The notes: generated from the letters alone by a model not told the origin. DNA of 64,000 nucleotides from Desulfitobacterium metallireducens DSM 15288 (GCF_000231405.2 NZ_CP007032.1:2604001-2668000); one strand, 5' to 3'. Counted from the first letter of the stretch, positions 1-9,576 are shown. Numbers and translations: made by a program.

Positions 1-748
1 GAACTAAGAGTGTGAGAACTTTAAGCGCATGCTCTTGACGTAGAACCTGATAAAGCTTTTGCAAAGCAACTGCACTTGAACGTGCTGCTACAGCATCTAA
101 GAGTTCAAAAACCGTAGCTTCAGACGCTTGTGGAACAATTTCGTTAATATCTTCTGCTCGAATCGTTTCCCGTTCCCCAACATATAACACAAGTTTATCG
201 AGTTCTTGACTCAGCACGCCCGATTGATGCCCTGCCCATTCTAAAAAAAGGGTTTTAACATCCGGCCGCATCTTTTTCCCTCGGGCACTCAGCTCAAAAT
301 CAAGCCAAGCTTGCCAGTCTTGAGGTCGTTTCGGCGCTGTGAATTCTACAATCACACCCGCTTGCTCAATCGCTTTATAAAACTTACGCCCTTTATGTAC
401 ACTTTCAGCCAAAAACAAAAGACAGGTGCCTGGATTCGGGTTCTTGAGATACTCAAAAAAAGGATCTAAGGCATTCCCTTGTCCCTCTTGAAAATACGGA
501 ATATCCTCAACAATCACTAACCGTCCTTGAAAAAAGGAAACAGTATTCGCGCGTTCAACAATCTCAGCAGGGGTCACATTTTTAGCGGATATAACTTCAA
601 TGCCGCTTCCAGATGAATCCATTTCCAGATAAGATTTCTTCAGCAGTTGCACAGCCTCCTGAAGAAGATAATGTTCTTCCCCATACCACAGGTAGACCAA
701 AGGAAGGCCTGTCTGAATTGCTTTCTTAATTTGTTCAATCTCTCGCAT
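1..748 (-). CDS. holA: DNA polymerase III delta subunit (clamp-loader subunit), C-terminal end cut by window edge
   Basis: The delta subunit of the clamp loader opens the beta sliding clamp during DNA replication. Translating the complement from the ATG at 746-748 gives 249 residues without a stop, starting MREIEQIKKAIQTGLPLVYL, followed by WYGEEHYLLQEAV and the acidic VIVEDIPYFQEG stretch where AAA+ relatives carry Walker B. HolA proteins are about 330-340 residues, so roughly a quarter is missing beyond base 1. GGGGAGGG lies 6 bases before the ATG and fixes the start. Its position downstream of comEC matches the holA-comE order of Bacillus. The identification rests on my reading of the translation and on this context. 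Confidence 0.85.
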   Translation of the reverse strand, partial: MREIEQIKKAIQTGLPLVYLWYGEEHYLLQEAVQLLKKSYLEMDSSGSGIEVISAKNVTPAEIVERANTVSFFQGRLVIVEDIPYFQEGQGNALDPFFEYLKNPNPGTCLLFLAESVHKGRKFYKAIEQAGVIVEFTAPKRPQDWQAWLDFELSARGKKMRPDVKTLFLEWAGHQSGVLSQELDKLVLYVGERETIRAEDINEIVPQASEATVFELLDAVAARSSAVALQKLYQVLRQEHALKVLTLLV

Positions 749-784
749 TCGTTACCCTCCCCTATTCTCTTATTCTAAACAAGA

Positions 785-856
785 ATCTTCGAGAAAGCTA
801 CCCATAAATGACCCAAAAGCGTAGCTTCCCGCACAGATGTGATTTCGCAGAGAGGT
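785..856. repeat. Partial copy of a dispersed intergenic repeat
   Basis: The 811-855 segment (ACCCAAAAGCGTAGCTTCCC, then a GATTTCGCAGAGAGG end) matches the left part of the longer repeats at 27327 and 38696. GAGAAAGCTAC at 791-801 is an imperfect inverted partner of GTAGCTTCCC at 822-831, so this short copy can fold on itself. It lies between comEC and holA, where no gene is supported. Confidence 0.6.
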
Positions 857-861
857 ACATA

Positions 862-891
862 ATAAAAGAACCCCTCCAACATGTGAAGGGG
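862..891 (-). terminator. Intrinsic terminator downstream of comEC
   Basis: On the minus strand a CCCCT...AGGGG stem (871-891) is followed by TTCTTTTATT. It lies about 95 bases past the comEC stop. The stem is short, so efficiency is uncertain. Confidence 0.5.
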
Positions 892-986
892 CAAAAGAAA
901 GAGGAGGAGAAAAGAGATGTTCCCTACTATTCTTACCGGCATTCGGTTTTTTATACCATAAAAGGTAAAAACTTTTTATGCTTCAA

Positions 987-3473
987 TTATGGGATTACCT
1001 CAATCCCCTTCTCATCAAGTCTTACTCTAATTGTCCCCGCTTCATCGGTTCGATAAAGCGGGATCTGCCGTTCTTCCCAGTACTGAATTACCCCAGAGTT
1101 TGGATGTCCAAATGAATTCTTGCCAACGGAGATAATAACTCCTTGGGGATCCACCCGATCAAGCCAACCTGTAACTAAGGAAAACCGACTTCCATGATGA
1201 GGCACTTTAAAAAGATTGGCTGAGAAATCTACCCCCATCTTCGAAATCTCTTCCATTTCCTCTGCTTCCATATCCGCTGTGAGGAGCACATTTTGTCCCA
1301 TTCGAGTTTCCAAGCGAAGGACGATGGAATTACTATTATCATCTGAATGAGTCCCCGTTAAGATTTCGCCAGGAGCTAAAACGTTGAGCTGAACATCAGA
1401 GTCGAGAACTAATCGATCTCCAGCTGTCAATGTCCTGACATCTTCTTGAGCTAATTGGGTTACAAGTTCTGGGTCAATTCCATTTGTCTCTCCCCATCCA
1501 TTCCCGGAAGAATTCTTATCATTTTGTTCGTCTATGCTCAGCCAATCCCGTCCATCCTCGGGTATACCCACCCAATCCACAGGCAGCGTCTCCAAAAGCG
1601 CATCCGCTCCCCCAACATGATCCGCATGGGGATGGGTAAGGATAAGAGCATCCAAGTGGTTGATCCCCTTTTGCAGAAGATAGGGTAAAACAATCCGTTC
1701 CCCAGCATCAAAACGTTCACTCTTCGGTCCCGTGTCCACTAAGATTTTCGCTCCTGTTGACGTTTCAATCAGAATACTGTCCCCTTGCCCTACGTCTATA
1801 AACGTAATTTCGAGCCCGCGCGGAGTATTCCAAGGACTCCAAAGTATAAGTATAGCTAAAAAAACGAAAAACACACGTTCCCCGTTAAATCTTACTCTCT
1901 TTTTGATTCCTGCCTTTTTCTTAAATTCTAATTTTTTAAACGCTCGTCCTAATTGATCAGGAAAAACAGGTTCGATCCATCGTCTCAAGATAGAGACCCA
2001 TACCTGGAGTGTAAAGCGCACCCTTTCCTTCCCAACCCAAAACACGAGAATTCCACCATACCAACAGACCCAGAAAAGAACACCCGGATTGATAACCCAA
2101 ACATCCGCTAAAGGGATTCGAGCCAATTGGAAAAGGAGCTCACGCGTAACCATGAGTAGCCATAAGCTCACTTGAAAAATCGGTACGGCTAATTGCGGCA
2201 AAAAAGAAAAAATGACACCGAGTATTCCTAATTCGAAAATACTCCCCAGGATAAAAAGAACGCCGAGATTCGCTACCACTCCAATCAAGGATAAGCGATG
2301 AAACGTTGAAATTAAAAGGGGTAAGGTCGCAATTTGAGCTACACAGGTTGTGACCAACGCAATTTTTAAAGCCTTGGGCCAGTTCTTCATTCCCTGAATC
2401 AGGAGGAGCCTCGGACTTAAGACGATTATTCCCCAAGTCGCCATAAATGATAACTGAAACCCCATATCCTTTAGAATCAAGGGTTGCCCAATAAAGAGGA
2501 TAAAAGCAGCAAGCATTAGCCCTCGCAAAGAATTGCTTCGTCCTGATCCTAATCTCCCGAGTAAAACAAAAATACCCATCACGGTCGCTCTAAGAATAGG
2601 AGGATTTCCTCCACACAGAACAGCATAAAAGATTAAGACAGTGATGGTGATACCTGCCCGAAACGGGGCCGGCAGAAACTTTAGGACTCCCCAACAGAGA
2701 AGCAAAAGGAAGGCGACATTCGATCCTGAAGCCGAGAATACGTGATAAACTCCTGTAATCCGATATTGTTCCAGATCTTGCTCAGGGATCTTGCTCGTAT
2801 CCCCAAAAAGAATTCCTTCAAGAACTCCTGCTTGGGAAGAGGGAATTCTCTCAAGCAATTTATGGACACGGGAGCGAACGACCCAGCTGAACGGTGCTTT
2901 TCCTGACGAAGTAATTTCGACGTCGCCTTGGGCAGTAATTCCTCCGGAAAGCCCACGTACAGCGTTGTAGAGAGGTAAATCAAATTGTCCAGTGGTTCCA
3001 GGCGGTTTGGGATGTTCCAATTTCCCCGTAAAATGGAGGACATCACCTGGCTGAACTCTTTGCCATCCCTCCGGCAATTCTCCTTTAGCGTTGGGATAAA
3101 CCTTAAGACGGTACTTTTTCTCCTCAAGATCCGTTTGGTCTAAAATTTTAAAAATTCCCGTAGCCTCATTCTCATTCACGTTCCAGTCCGTTAATTCACC
3201 TGTAATTTGAACCCGATTGAGAACTAAAGGGCGCTCTAAAGTCATACTCCCTGTGTAACCATAGAGAAGGCCGATTATCATTCCCGTGGCAAGGATCCAA
3301 ATTTCCGGACGAAAAGAAAGACCCCAAAAATCCCGAGGTCTCCACAATCCGATCTGTATAACGAACATCAGAAAAAAGCCTAGAACAACAAAGCGAGCGG
3401 AATCTAGAGTATAGACACCGATAAGCCCCCCGAGTAGCAGAGAGACGATTCGTCTTGTCCAAAGATCCCTCAT
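987..3473 (-). CDS. comEC: ComEC/Rec2 competence channel protein
   Basis: This is the membrane channel that takes single-stranded DNA into the cytoplasm during natural transformation. The 828 residues show the full layout: N-terminal membrane segments and a soluble DUF4131-like part (about 30-190), the multi-helix Competence domain (about 215-500; VYHVFSASGSNVAFLLLL), and a C-terminal metallo-beta-lactamase domain with the metal motif THPHADHVGG, a second His in VPHHGSRFS and FIDVGQGDSILIE. The length is normal for the family. The ATG overlaps the comEA stop by 4 bases (ATGA), so the two are translationally coupled. No comEB lies between them. Whether this organism is naturally competent cannot be read from the sequence. 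Confidence 0.95.
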   Translation of the reverse strand: MRDLWTRRIVSLLLGGLIGVYTLDSARFVVLGFFLMFVIQIGLWRPRDFWGLSFRPEIWILATGMIIGLLYGYTGSMTLERPLVLNRVQITGELTDWNVNENEATGIFKILDQTDLEEKKYRLKVYPNAKGELPEGWQRVQPGDVLHFTGKLEHPKPPGTTGQFDLPLYNAVRGLSGGITAQGDVEITSSGKAPFSWVVRSRVHKLLERIPSSQAGVLEGILFGDTSKIPEQDLEQYRITGVYHVFSASGSNVAFLLLLCWGVLKFLPAPFRAGITITVLIFYAVLCGGNPPILRATVMGIFVLLGRLGSGRSNSLRGLMLAAFILFIGQPLILKDMGFQLSFMATWGIIVLSPRLLLIQGMKNWPKALKIALVTTCVAQIATLPLLISTFHRLSLIGVVANLGVLFILGSIFELGILGVIFSFLPQLAVPIFQVSLWLLMVTRELLFQLARIPLADVWVINPGVLFWVCWYGGILVFWVGKERVRFTLQVWVSILRRWIEPVFPDQLGRAFKKLEFKKKAGIKKRVRFNGERVFFVFLAILILWSPWNTPRGLEITFIDVGQGDSILIETSTGAKILVDTGPKSERFDAGERIVLPYLLQKGINHLDALILTHPHADHVGGADALLETLPVDWVGIPEDGRDWLSIDEQNDKNSSGNGWGETNGIDPELVTQLAQEDVRTLTAGDRLVLDSDVQLNVLAPGEILTGTHSDDNSNSIVLRLETRMGQNVLLTADMEAEEMEEISKMGVDFSANLFKVPHHGSRFSLVTGWLDRVDPQGVIISVGKNSFGHPNSGVIQYWEERQIPLYRTDEAGTIRVRLDEKGIEVIP

Positions 3474-4096
3474 GGCCCGACAGTCAGCATGGAGGCCATT
3501 TTTTCATAGGTCTTCGCGCCTATTCCTGAGACCTCCTGTAAATCTTCTGGCTTGCTAAAAGCGCCATGATCATTTCGATATTGAATGATTCGTTCCGCTA
3601 ATGCAGGTCCAATCCCAGGGAGCTTATCTAGCTCGGAGACTCCTGCTGTATTGATATTGATTTGTCCTGAGTTTGAATTCACTGGACTCGCCGAATTTGG
3701 TAGAGGTACCGTTGATGAAGCACTTCCGTTACCCCCAAGAGCAGCATTCACACTAGGATTCGTGGAATTTTGTTCTCCGGGAACCTGCGCAACGGATTTA
3801 TAGGGGACTGTAATTTTCTGGCCATCTTTGAGCTTCTCTGCTGGATTCATTTGATCAATATTAGCCTCGGGCAAGGGAGTGACTTGTTTTAAGGCATCGT
3901 TAAGCCGGGCATCAATCGGCAGGTGAACAAGTCCTGGCTCTTTAACTGCACCAGCAACATAGACCACGATTTCACGATTTGAACTTGTCTTTTCGATCGA
4001 AACAGCAGCATTGTGCGGCAAGAAAAACTTCCAAATCGCCGCGACGAAAAGGATTCCTAAAACTCCCCACCAGATATAACGTATTTTTCGTTCCAA
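3470..4096 (-). CDS. comEA: ComEA DNA receptor, SLBB plus helix-hairpin-helix
   Basis: ComEA is a membrane-anchored receptor that binds double-stranded DNA outside the cell and passes it to ComEC. The 208 residues contain one N-terminal membrane segment (about 8-26), an SLBB-type domain (about 42-100; VVYVAGAVKEPGLVHLP), a Ser/Asn/Pro-rich linker, and a C-terminal tandem helix-hairpin-helix (about 145-205) with ININTAGVSELDKLPGIGP and LQEVSGIGAKTYEKM. The start is TTG at 4094-4096 with a GGGGGG-type ribosome site upstream. comEC follows with a 4-base overlap. Confidence 0.93.
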   Translation of the reverse strand: MERKIRYIWWGVLGILFVAAIWKFFLPHNAAVSIEKTSSNREIVVYVAGAVKEPGLVHLPIDARLNDALKQVTPLPEANIDQMNPAEKLKDGQKITVPYKSVAQVPGEQNSTNPSVNAALGGNGSASSTVPLPNSASPVNSNSGQININTAGVSELDKLPGIGPALAERIIQYRNDHGAFSKPEDLQEVSGIGAKTYEKMASMLTVGP

Positions 4097-4253
4097 GCCT
4101 TAGTCCCCCCATATTTAGACATAACGCTCCTACAATACACTAATCTTCTCTCTTATTTCTTCAAGTTCCTCTCTCGAAATCAGGAAAATTCTGTCGATTC
4201 TTACTGCTAGGCTAGTATTTACAAGAAAAGACCTCAGTTTAAATCCAAAATAA

Positions 4254-4297
4254 AAAAGGGCTGATTCCCCATACTTGTTCATGGAAAATCAGCCCAT
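4254..4297 (-). terminator. Intrinsic terminator of panB
   Basis: On the minus strand GGGCTGATT...AATCAGCCC forms a strong hairpin (4258-4295) followed directly by TTTTTTATTTT. It begins 15 bases past the panB stop. The 157 bases from here to comEA hold no supported gene. Confidence 0.85.
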
Positions 4298-4310
4298 TTT
4301 AACTTTTTGG

Positions 4311-5147
4311 TTATTCCCTACCCCCATAAAGAGTCTTTAATTCTTCCTCTTTCATCGTGAAACTATGCTGGTCATCCGGGAAAATTTCGTTTCTCACTTC
4401 AGCAGCATATGCCTTCAAAGCATTAATCATTGGCTCATTTACATTGGCATAGGGTTTAACAAATTTCGAAACACGTTCTACTCCGTAAGTAAGAATATCA
4501 TGATAAACAAGCACTTGGCCGTCAGTTTGAACCCCTGCTCCAATACCTATCGTCGGAATCTCAACGGATGATGTAATTTCTTGGGCAAGCTGTTTAGGAA
4601 TACATTCCAGTGTAATAGCATATGCTCCAGCTTCCTGACAGCATTTTGCATCCTCGACTATTTTCTTTGCAGCTTCAGCATCTTTTCCTTGAACTTTATA
4701 TCCGCCAAGGACTGCCGCTGATTGCGGTGTCAGACCGAGATGAGACATAACAGGGATACCTGCCTTGACAAGGGCTTCGATATGGGGGAGCACTTCGTCA
4801 GCCCCTTCTATTTTTACAGCCTGAGCACCCGTTTCCTGAAGAATCCTTGCCCCATTGATTAAGGTATCTCGGATTGAAAGATGACAGCTCATAAAGGGCA
4901 TATCAACGACAACAAAGGTGTTACCTGCCCCGCGTTTAACTGCCTTTGCGTGATGAATCATATCCTCCATCGTTACATAAATCGTTGAATCATAGCCTAA
5001 GACAACATTACCCAACGAATCACCGACAAGAATCATATCCACCTCAGCTTGCTCAGCTTGCTTGGCAGAAGGGTAATCATAGGCAGTGACCATGACGATC
5101 TTTTTTCCTTCATTTTTCATCTTCACGAAGTCTTTTGTTGATTTCAT
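4311..5147 (-). CDS. panB: 3-methyl-2-oxobutanoate hydroxymethyltransferase (ketopantoate hydroxymethyltransferase)
   Basis: PanB transfers a hydroxymethyl group from methylene-tetrahydrofolate to 2-oxoisovalerate to give ketopantoate, the first committed step to pantothenate and CoA. The 278-residue protein starts [20 protein letters not shown] and shows [15 protein letters not shown], the metal-site region [18 protein letters not shown], and the [20 protein letters not shown] block. The ATG at 5145-5147 is chosen because AGGAGG lies 7 bases upstream; a longer reading adds 11 unlikely residues. panC and panD are not beside it, so it stands as a single-gene unit between two terminators. Confidence 0.95.
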   Translation of the reverse strand: MKSTKDFVKMKNEGKKIVMVTAYDYPSAKQAEQAEVDMILVGDSLGNVVLGYDSTIYVTMEDMIHHAKAVKRGAGNTFVVVDMPFMSCHLSIRDTLINGARILQETGAQAVKIEGADEVLPHIEALVKAGIPVMSHLGLTPQSAAVLGGYKVQGKDAEAAKKIVEDAKCCQEAGAYAITLECIPKQLAQEITSSVEIPTIGIGAGVQTDGQVLVYHDILTYGVERVSKFVKPYANVNEPMINALKAYAAEVRNEIFPDDQHSFTMKEEELKTLYGGRE

Positions 5148-5192
5148 CTTTTTTCCTCCTTTTTTCAGGAGAGGTGACAAAACAAGGTTCTT

Positions 5193-5227
5193 ATTAAAAA
5201 AAGTTCCTTCGCCAGAAGGAACTTTTT
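5193..5227 (-). terminator. Strong intrinsic terminator between leuS and panB
   Basis: AAGTTCCTTC (5201-5210), a 4-base loop and GAAGGAACTT (5215-5224) form a perfect 10-base stem followed on the minus strand by TTTTT. It lies 160 bases past leuS but under 50 bases before the panB start, so it may end leuS transcripts or act in a panB leader. I see no recognised riboswitch in the 5228-5384 stretch. Confidence 0.85.
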
Positions 5228-5384
5228 AAACATATCACCGTTTTATCCCTCTGTCCTGGTCCATAATGGATACAGGCAGTAAAATTCAATTATTGGATTC
5301 CATAAAGGTGCAGTTCCAATGATACTGCCCAAACTGAGTATACCAGATATTTTCTAACTCGACTACCATCGTTTCTGCCTAATC

Positions 5385-7871
5385 CTATTTCACAACGACG
5401 TTTACAAGTTTACCTGGTACCGTAATCACTTTAACGATGGTCTTGCCTTGAGTCCACTCTTGAAGCTTGGGCAAATTGCGGATGTGTTGCTCCAACTCTT
5501 GTGCTGAGATCTCCGCTGAAACCTGGATCCGATCCCGAAGTTTCCCGTTCACTTGCAGGACGACTGTGACTTCATCTTGAACCAAAGCAGCTTCATCCAC
5601 TTGAGGCCAAGGTTGTTGATGAATACTTTCCTTGTGACCTAGTCCCGTCCAAAGCTCTTCGGTGATATGGGGAGCAAAAGGGGCCAACAAGATAAGAATA
5701 CTTTCAAGGGCTTCGCGCTCCACTTCGCTCTTAGCCGTAGCCTGCTCTTTATAAAGATAAAGTGCGTTGACCAATTCCATAATCGAGCTCACTGCTGTAT
5801 TGAAGTTAAAACGAATTCCGATATCTGCCGTAACCTTCTGGATGGTAAGATGAGTTTGTCGACGCATCTCTTTTGCCGCTGAATCCAATTCGGCAAAGAC
5901 CTGATCGTGGTTACCCGTCAGTTGTTGAGCTGACTCTGCAAATTGTCCAACCAAACGCCAGACACGGTTTAAGAAGCGGTAGCACCCTTCAACCCCTTGG
6001 TCACTCCATTCAAGATCTCGTTCCGGCGGCGCTGCAAATAGAATAAACAGACGTGCAGTATCTGCCCCATATTTTCCGATAATCTCTTCCGGGCTGACGA
6101 CATTTCCTTTTGACTTCGACATTTTTGAACCATCCAAACAAACCATGCCTTGCGTAAGCAGATTTTCAAAAGGCTCATCTACTTTTAGATACCCGAAATC
6201 ACGCAGTGCTTTAGTAACGAAGCGAGAGTACAAAAGATGCAAGATGGCATGTTCAACCCCGCCGACATATTGATCAACATTCATCCATTGATCTACAGCC
6301 TCTTTCGAGAAAGGAAGCGTATTATTCCGAGGGTCGGTATAACGAAGATAGTACCAAGAAGAACACATAAACGTATCCATGGTATCTGTCTCCCGTTGAG
6401 CCTTACCGCCACATGTCGGGCAAGTTGTTTCCTTAAAACGCTCAGAGGTAGCGAGTGGATTTTCTCCTGCTTTAAACACGACATCATCAGGAAGCATCAC
6501 AGGGAGCTGATCTTGAGGAACGGGCACAATCCCACAATGTTCGCAATAGACCATCGGGATAGGTGCACCCCAGTAACGTTGACGTGAAATCAGCCAATCC
6601 CGCAAGCGGAAGTTTACTTTGTGCTCGCCAAAACCGTCTCGCTCTGCTTTATCACGCATTTTTCCCAAAGCATCCCGGTTTGTAAGTCCATCATATTCTC
6701 CGGAGTTAACCATTACTCCATCATCATGATTAGCCTCTTTGACAGGTTCATCTTTGGCTTCAAGAGACATTCCTTCAGGTATAATTACGGTGCGAATGGG
6801 GAGCTGATATTTCGTTGCAAACTCAAAGTCCCGTTCATCATGCGCCGGAACACCCATGACAGCACCCGTCCCATATTCAAACAATACATAGTTAGCAATC
6901 CAAATGGGGACTTTCTTTCCGCTATAGGGATTGATGCAATAAGCACCGGTAAATAGCCCCTCTTTTTCCGTTTCATTCGAAGTCCGAGCAATTTCGTTTA
7001 AGCCTTTCATTTTATCAATGAAAGCATTAACCTCTTTTTCGTATTCTGTGCCCGCCACAAGTTCCTTAACAAGGGGGTGTTCTGGAGCAAGGACAACATA
7101 GCTTACCCCAAAAATCGTATCCACACGCGTCGTGTAAACACGGATCTTGTCAGTGCGGTTTTCAACTGTGAAGTCGACTTCCGTTCCTTCAGAACGTCCG
7201 ATCCAGTTCCGTTGCATCGTTTTGACCTTCTCCGGCCAGCCGGGAAGTTTATCCAAGTCATCGAGCAGCACTTGCGCATAATCCGTAATTTTAAAGAACC
7301 ATTGCTCCAGGTCCTTCTTCGTCACTGGCGTATCGCAACGCTCACAAGCCCCATCCACGACCTGCTCGTTGGCTAGAACGGTCGCACAAGAAGGGCACCA
7401 GTTAACAGCTGCTTTTTTCTTATAAACCAGACCCTGTTTATAGAACTCCAAGAACATCCACTGGGTAAATTTATAATAATCAGGATGGCACGTTGCAACC
7501 TCACGATCCCAATCGTAGGAAATCCCCATTTCTTGAAGTTGACGTTTCATATTCGCAATATTTTTCCAGGTCCACTCAGCAGGAGGGGTCTGATGCTTAA
7601 TAGCCGCATTTTCTGCAGGCAATCCAAACGAATCCCAGCCAATCGGATGAAGCACATTAAAGCCTTGCATCCGTTTAAAACGAGCAATCACATCGACAAT
7701 AGAATAATTGCGAACATGCCCCATGTGCAGATTGCCGGAGGGATATGGGAACATAGCTAAAGCATAGAATTTAGGCTTACCCGAGTGATCTTCTGCCTTA
7801 TATGCTTTTTCTTCAACCCATTTTTTCTGCCATTTAGACTCGATCTCAGCAAATGAATACTTTTCTTGCAT
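5385..7871 (-). CDS. leuS: Leucyl-tRNA synthetase
   Basis: This enzyme charges tRNA-Leu with leucine in the cytoplasm. All class I signatures are present in 828 residues: the HIGH-type [16 protein letters not shown] (about 42-57), a zinc-binding [12 protein letters not shown]...CERC segment (about 165-190), the editing domain with [14 protein letters not shown] (about 248-262), [14 protein letters not shown] (about 577), and the C-terminal anticodon-binding region ending in VNVVVK. The length is normal for bacterial LeuRS. GGGGG precedes the ATG by about 11 bases. Expression is probably controlled by the T-box leader upstream. Confidence 0.97.
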   Translation of the reverse strand: MQEKYSFAEIESKWQKKWVEEKAYKAEDHSGKPKFYALAMFPYPSGNLHMGHVRNYSIVDVIARFKRMQGFNVLHPIGWDSFGLPAENAAIKHQTPPAEWTWKNIANMKRQLQEMGISYDWDREVATCHPDYYKFTQWMFLEFYKQGLVYKKKAAVNWCPSCATVLANEQVVDGACERCDTPVTKKDLEQWFFKITDYAQVLLDDLDKLPGWPEKVKTMQRNWIGRSEGTEVDFTVENRTDKIRVYTTRVDTIFGVSYVVLAPEHPLVKELVAGTEYEKEVNAFIDKMKGLNEIARTSNETEKEGLFTGAYCINPYSGKKVPIWIANYVLFEYGTGAVMGVPAHDERDFEFATKYQLPIRTVIIPEGMSLEAKDEPVKEANHDDGVMVNSGEYDGLTNRDALGKMRDKAERDGFGEHKVNFRLRDWLISRQRYWGAPIPMVYCEHCGIVPVPQDQLPVMLPDDVVFKAGENPLATSERFKETTCPTCGGKAQRETDTMDTFMCSSWYYLRYTDPRNNTLPFSKEAVDQWMNVDQYVGGVEHAILHLLYSRFVTKALRDFGYLKVDEPFENLLTQGMVCLDGSKMSKSKGNVVSPEEIIGKYGADTARLFILFAAPPERDLEWSDQGVEGCYRFLNRVWRLVGQFAESAQQLTGNHDQVFAELDSAAKEMRRQTHLTIQKVTADIGIRFNFNTAVSSIMELVNALYLYKEQATAKSEVEREALESILILLAPFAPHITEELWTGLGHKESIHQQPWPQVDEAALVQDEVTVVLQVNGKLRDRIQVSAEISAQELEQHIRNLPKLQEWTQGKTIVKVITVPGKLVNVVVK

Positions 7872-7911
7872 GAAAAAGTTTCCCCCTTAGAAAATGATAT
7901 AAATACGATAA

Positions 7912-8166
7912 TAAAAAATAATAAGCCCCCATCCCTAAAGGGACGAGAGCCTGCTCCCGTGGTACCACCCAATTTCAATACGCACTTCGTCGCTTTTAAC
8001 GGCTCGCACCGGCGTCCATTGTGACCTGGACACTGCTCCAGGGTGAGTTCACCAAGTTCTCAGTGCAGCTCGCACCACCCGCTGCCTCTCTTCACCCGAG
8101 TTCTTAGTTACTATTCCCTTTCTACGCTTTAGGATTATTCACTCATAATTAAGAAAAAAATATTTT
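7912..8166 (-). ncRNA. T-box leader controlling leuS
   Basis: T-box leaders sense uncharged tRNA and switch between terminator and antiterminator. The conserved core GGTGGTACCACG lies at 7958-7969 on the minus strand. The terminator (GCTCTCGTCCCT/AGGGATGGGGGC, 7925-7950) ends in TTATTTTTT. A long helical stem I region follows the promoter, with an AGTA motif near 8113 and a GAACTCACC stretch where CTC (8045-8047) is a plausible leucine specifier. The specifier call is inference from position. Confidence 0.9.
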
Positions 8167-8172
8167 GTCTCT

Positions 8173-8202
8173 ATAATAGTATAATTTCCCGCAAGGTGTC
8201 AA
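8173..8202 (-). promoter_or_regulatory. Candidate promoter of the leuS T-box transcript
   Basis: TTGACA (8197-8202), 18-base spacer, TATTAT (8173-8178). It lies just after the rsfS stop and at the right distance before the T-box leader. Confidence 0.7.
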
Positions 8203-8213
8203 TCTTAAACTCC

Positions 8214-8561
8214 CTACTTGACACTAAAGGAAACCTCTTTTGCGTCTCCCCATAAGCGCTCGAGATGATAAAATTCTCGTTGTTCCGGGGTCATGACATG
8301 AATAACAAGATCTCCCGCGTCAATTAAAACCCATTTTGCTTCAGGAAGGCCTTCGACATGCAAAACAGAAACACCGACCTTAGGAAGTTTCTCATCGAGA
8401 TTGTCTGTTATGGCTTTGACCTGAGTCGTCGTGTTTCCTGTAACAATCAAGAAATAATCGGTAACCGTCGATATCCCTTGCAAGTTCAAAAGAATAGGAT
8501 CATGTCCCTTCTTCTCTTCAACGATGCTTAATGCATCTTGTAATTGCTTATCTGTAAGCAA
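8214..8561 (-). CDS. rsfS: Ribosomal silencing factor RsfS
   Basis: RsfS binds ribosomal protein L14 on the large subunit and blocks subunit joining when nutrients are short. The 115 residues match the family in length and show KGHDPILLNLQGISTVTDYF, FLIVTGNTTTQVKAI, and the C-terminal WVLIDAGDLVIHVMTPEQR and FYHLERLWGDA blocks. The start is TTG at 8559-8561. Its ribosome site (AGGAGG) is embedded in the last codons of yqeK, whose stop lies one base before the TTG, so translation is coupled. Confidence 0.93.
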   Translation of the reverse strand: MLTDKQLQDALSIVEEKKGHDPILLNLQGISTVTDYFLIVTGNTTTQVKAITDNLDEKLPKVGVSVLHVEGLPEAKWVLIDAGDLVIHVMTPEQREFYHLERLWGDAKEVSFSVK

Positions 8562-8562
8562 A

Positions 8563-9132
8563 TTAAATCCTCCTTTTTAAATCCTCATAGGTTATTAGGG
8601 TAAGCGGATGTATGATTTGCTTTGTTTGCTTAAGGTAATTCAGGGTATGTTCCATACAAGCCAGTGTTCCCTTTTCTAAATCATCATACAAGGCTTCGCG
8701 TAATTTGTCCACTTCTGGAAAATCACGGTTAGGTTCAACCAGGTCTGCACTATAAATCAGCATTTCCAGTCTCGACATTCCCGGCACGCCTAACGTATGA
8801 TGAGCTATGGCTGCACCTATTTCCGGGCTTAGCCCTTTTTCCTTTTCCAGCCAATAGGCTGCAAGCGGACCATGCAGAACATAAGGAGCGGTTTCGTCTT
8901 CTGGGTATTTTAAGAGTCCCCACTCTCGGGCAAGCTCAACTTGCCGTTCAAGCGGAACTTCTTTGGCCAAATCATGCAAATAAGCGGCAAGCAAGGTTTT
9001 TTCTAACTCTATAGCATTAAGCCCCGCAAGCTTTCGTGCCATTTCCACAACACCTAAAGTATGTTGAAAACGATTTTTCGACATCGATTTTTGAGCGAGC
9101 TCTCGCGCTTCCTTGACATTCACTTTTCCCAA
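8563..9132 (-). CDS. yqeK: YqeK, HD-domain bis(5'-nucleosyl)-tetraphosphatase (symmetrical)
   Basis: YqeK proteins hydrolyse the alarmone diadenosine tetraphosphate to two ADP. The 189 residues contain the HD metal motifs: FQHTLGVVEMARKLA, LLAAYLHDLAKEVPLERQ (the HD pair), LHGPLAAYWL, AIAHHTLGVPGMS and YSADLVEPNRDFPEV. It sits in the usual nadD-yqeK-rsfS order. The long reading starts at TTG (9132) only 3 bases after GGGG; the GTG three codons later may be the true start. Confidence 0.9.
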   Translation of the reverse strand: MGKVNVKEARELAQKSMSKNRFQHTLGVVEMARKLAGLNAIELEKTLLAAYLHDLAKEVPLERQVELAREWGLLKYPEDETAPYVLHGPLAAYWLEKEKGLSPEIGAAIAHHTLGVPGMSRLEMLIYSADLVEPNRDFPEVDKLREALYDDLEKGTLACMEHTLNYLKQTKQIIHPLTLITYEDLKRRI

Positions 9133-9173
9133 TATCCCCTTTGAATCCTCAAAATAAGAGTGAATTTATAATA

Positions 9174-9219
9174 GCGAGAAGACCCTTCTCACTATTACGT
9201 CTTGAGAGGGTCTTCTCCT
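9174..9219 (-). terminator. Hairpin terminator downstream of the RRM gene
   Basis: GAGAAGACCCT (9176-9186) and AGGGTCTTCTC (9207-9217) are perfect inverted arms. The following minus-strand bases are AT-rich but lack a clean T run, so it may only slow read-through into yqeK. Confidence 0.6.
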
Positions 9220-9231
9220 AGAAACCTTGGT

Positions 9232-9486
9232 TTAATACTGTTGCTTTGGCTTTGCCTCATTCACAGTAAGTGGACGTCCCCCAAAATCTTTACCATTGAG
9301 ATCTTGGGCCATACGTTCTGCATCGTCATCTTCGACTTCGACAAACCCAAATCCTCTCGAACGTCCCGTTTCGCGATCCGTAATGATCCGACTGCTGACA
9401 ACCTCTCCGTACTGCCCGAAAAATGAAGTAAGATCTTCTGTGGTTGTGTTCCAGGGTAGATTTCCAACATATAGAGTTTTGGACAT
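9232..9486 (-). CDS. Small RRM-family RNA-binding protein
   Basis: The 84-residue protein is a single RNA recognition motif: RNP2 is KTLYVGNLPWN at the start and RNP1 is RGFGFVEVEDDD (about 44-55), with GRPLTVNEAKP closing the fold. Such stand-alone RRM proteins occur in cyanobacteria and some other bacteria and bind single-stranded RNA; the target here is unknown. The ATG at 9484-9486 is chosen because AGAGGTG sits about 8 bases upstream; the longer GTG start is four codons earlier and lacks a site. It lies between nadD and yqeK, an insertion relative to the Bacillus order. Confidence 0.85.
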   Translation of the reverse strand: MSKTLYVGNLPWNTTTEDLTSFFGQYGEVVSSRIITDRETGRSRGFGFVEVEDDDAERMAQDLNGKDFGGRPLTVNEAKPKQQY

Positions 9487-9576
9487 ATGTGCTGTCACCT
9501 CTTATTTCTGAATTCGTTTTTAGTATAGTCAAAACTGGATTAACTATACAAACCTTTTGATTTTATAAATCATAAC

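Noticed and set aside
808-1056. Plus-strand reading frame of 82 codons
   Set aside because: It crosses the dispersed repeat fragment and the comEC terminator and enters comEC antisense; no ribosome site and no protein-like pattern.
4120-4235. Minus-strand open stretch ending ISREELEEIREKISVL between panB's terminator and comEA
   Set aside because: The wording looks somewhat coding, but there is no ATG, GTG or TTG start and no ribosome site in frame; it may be chance or a remnant.
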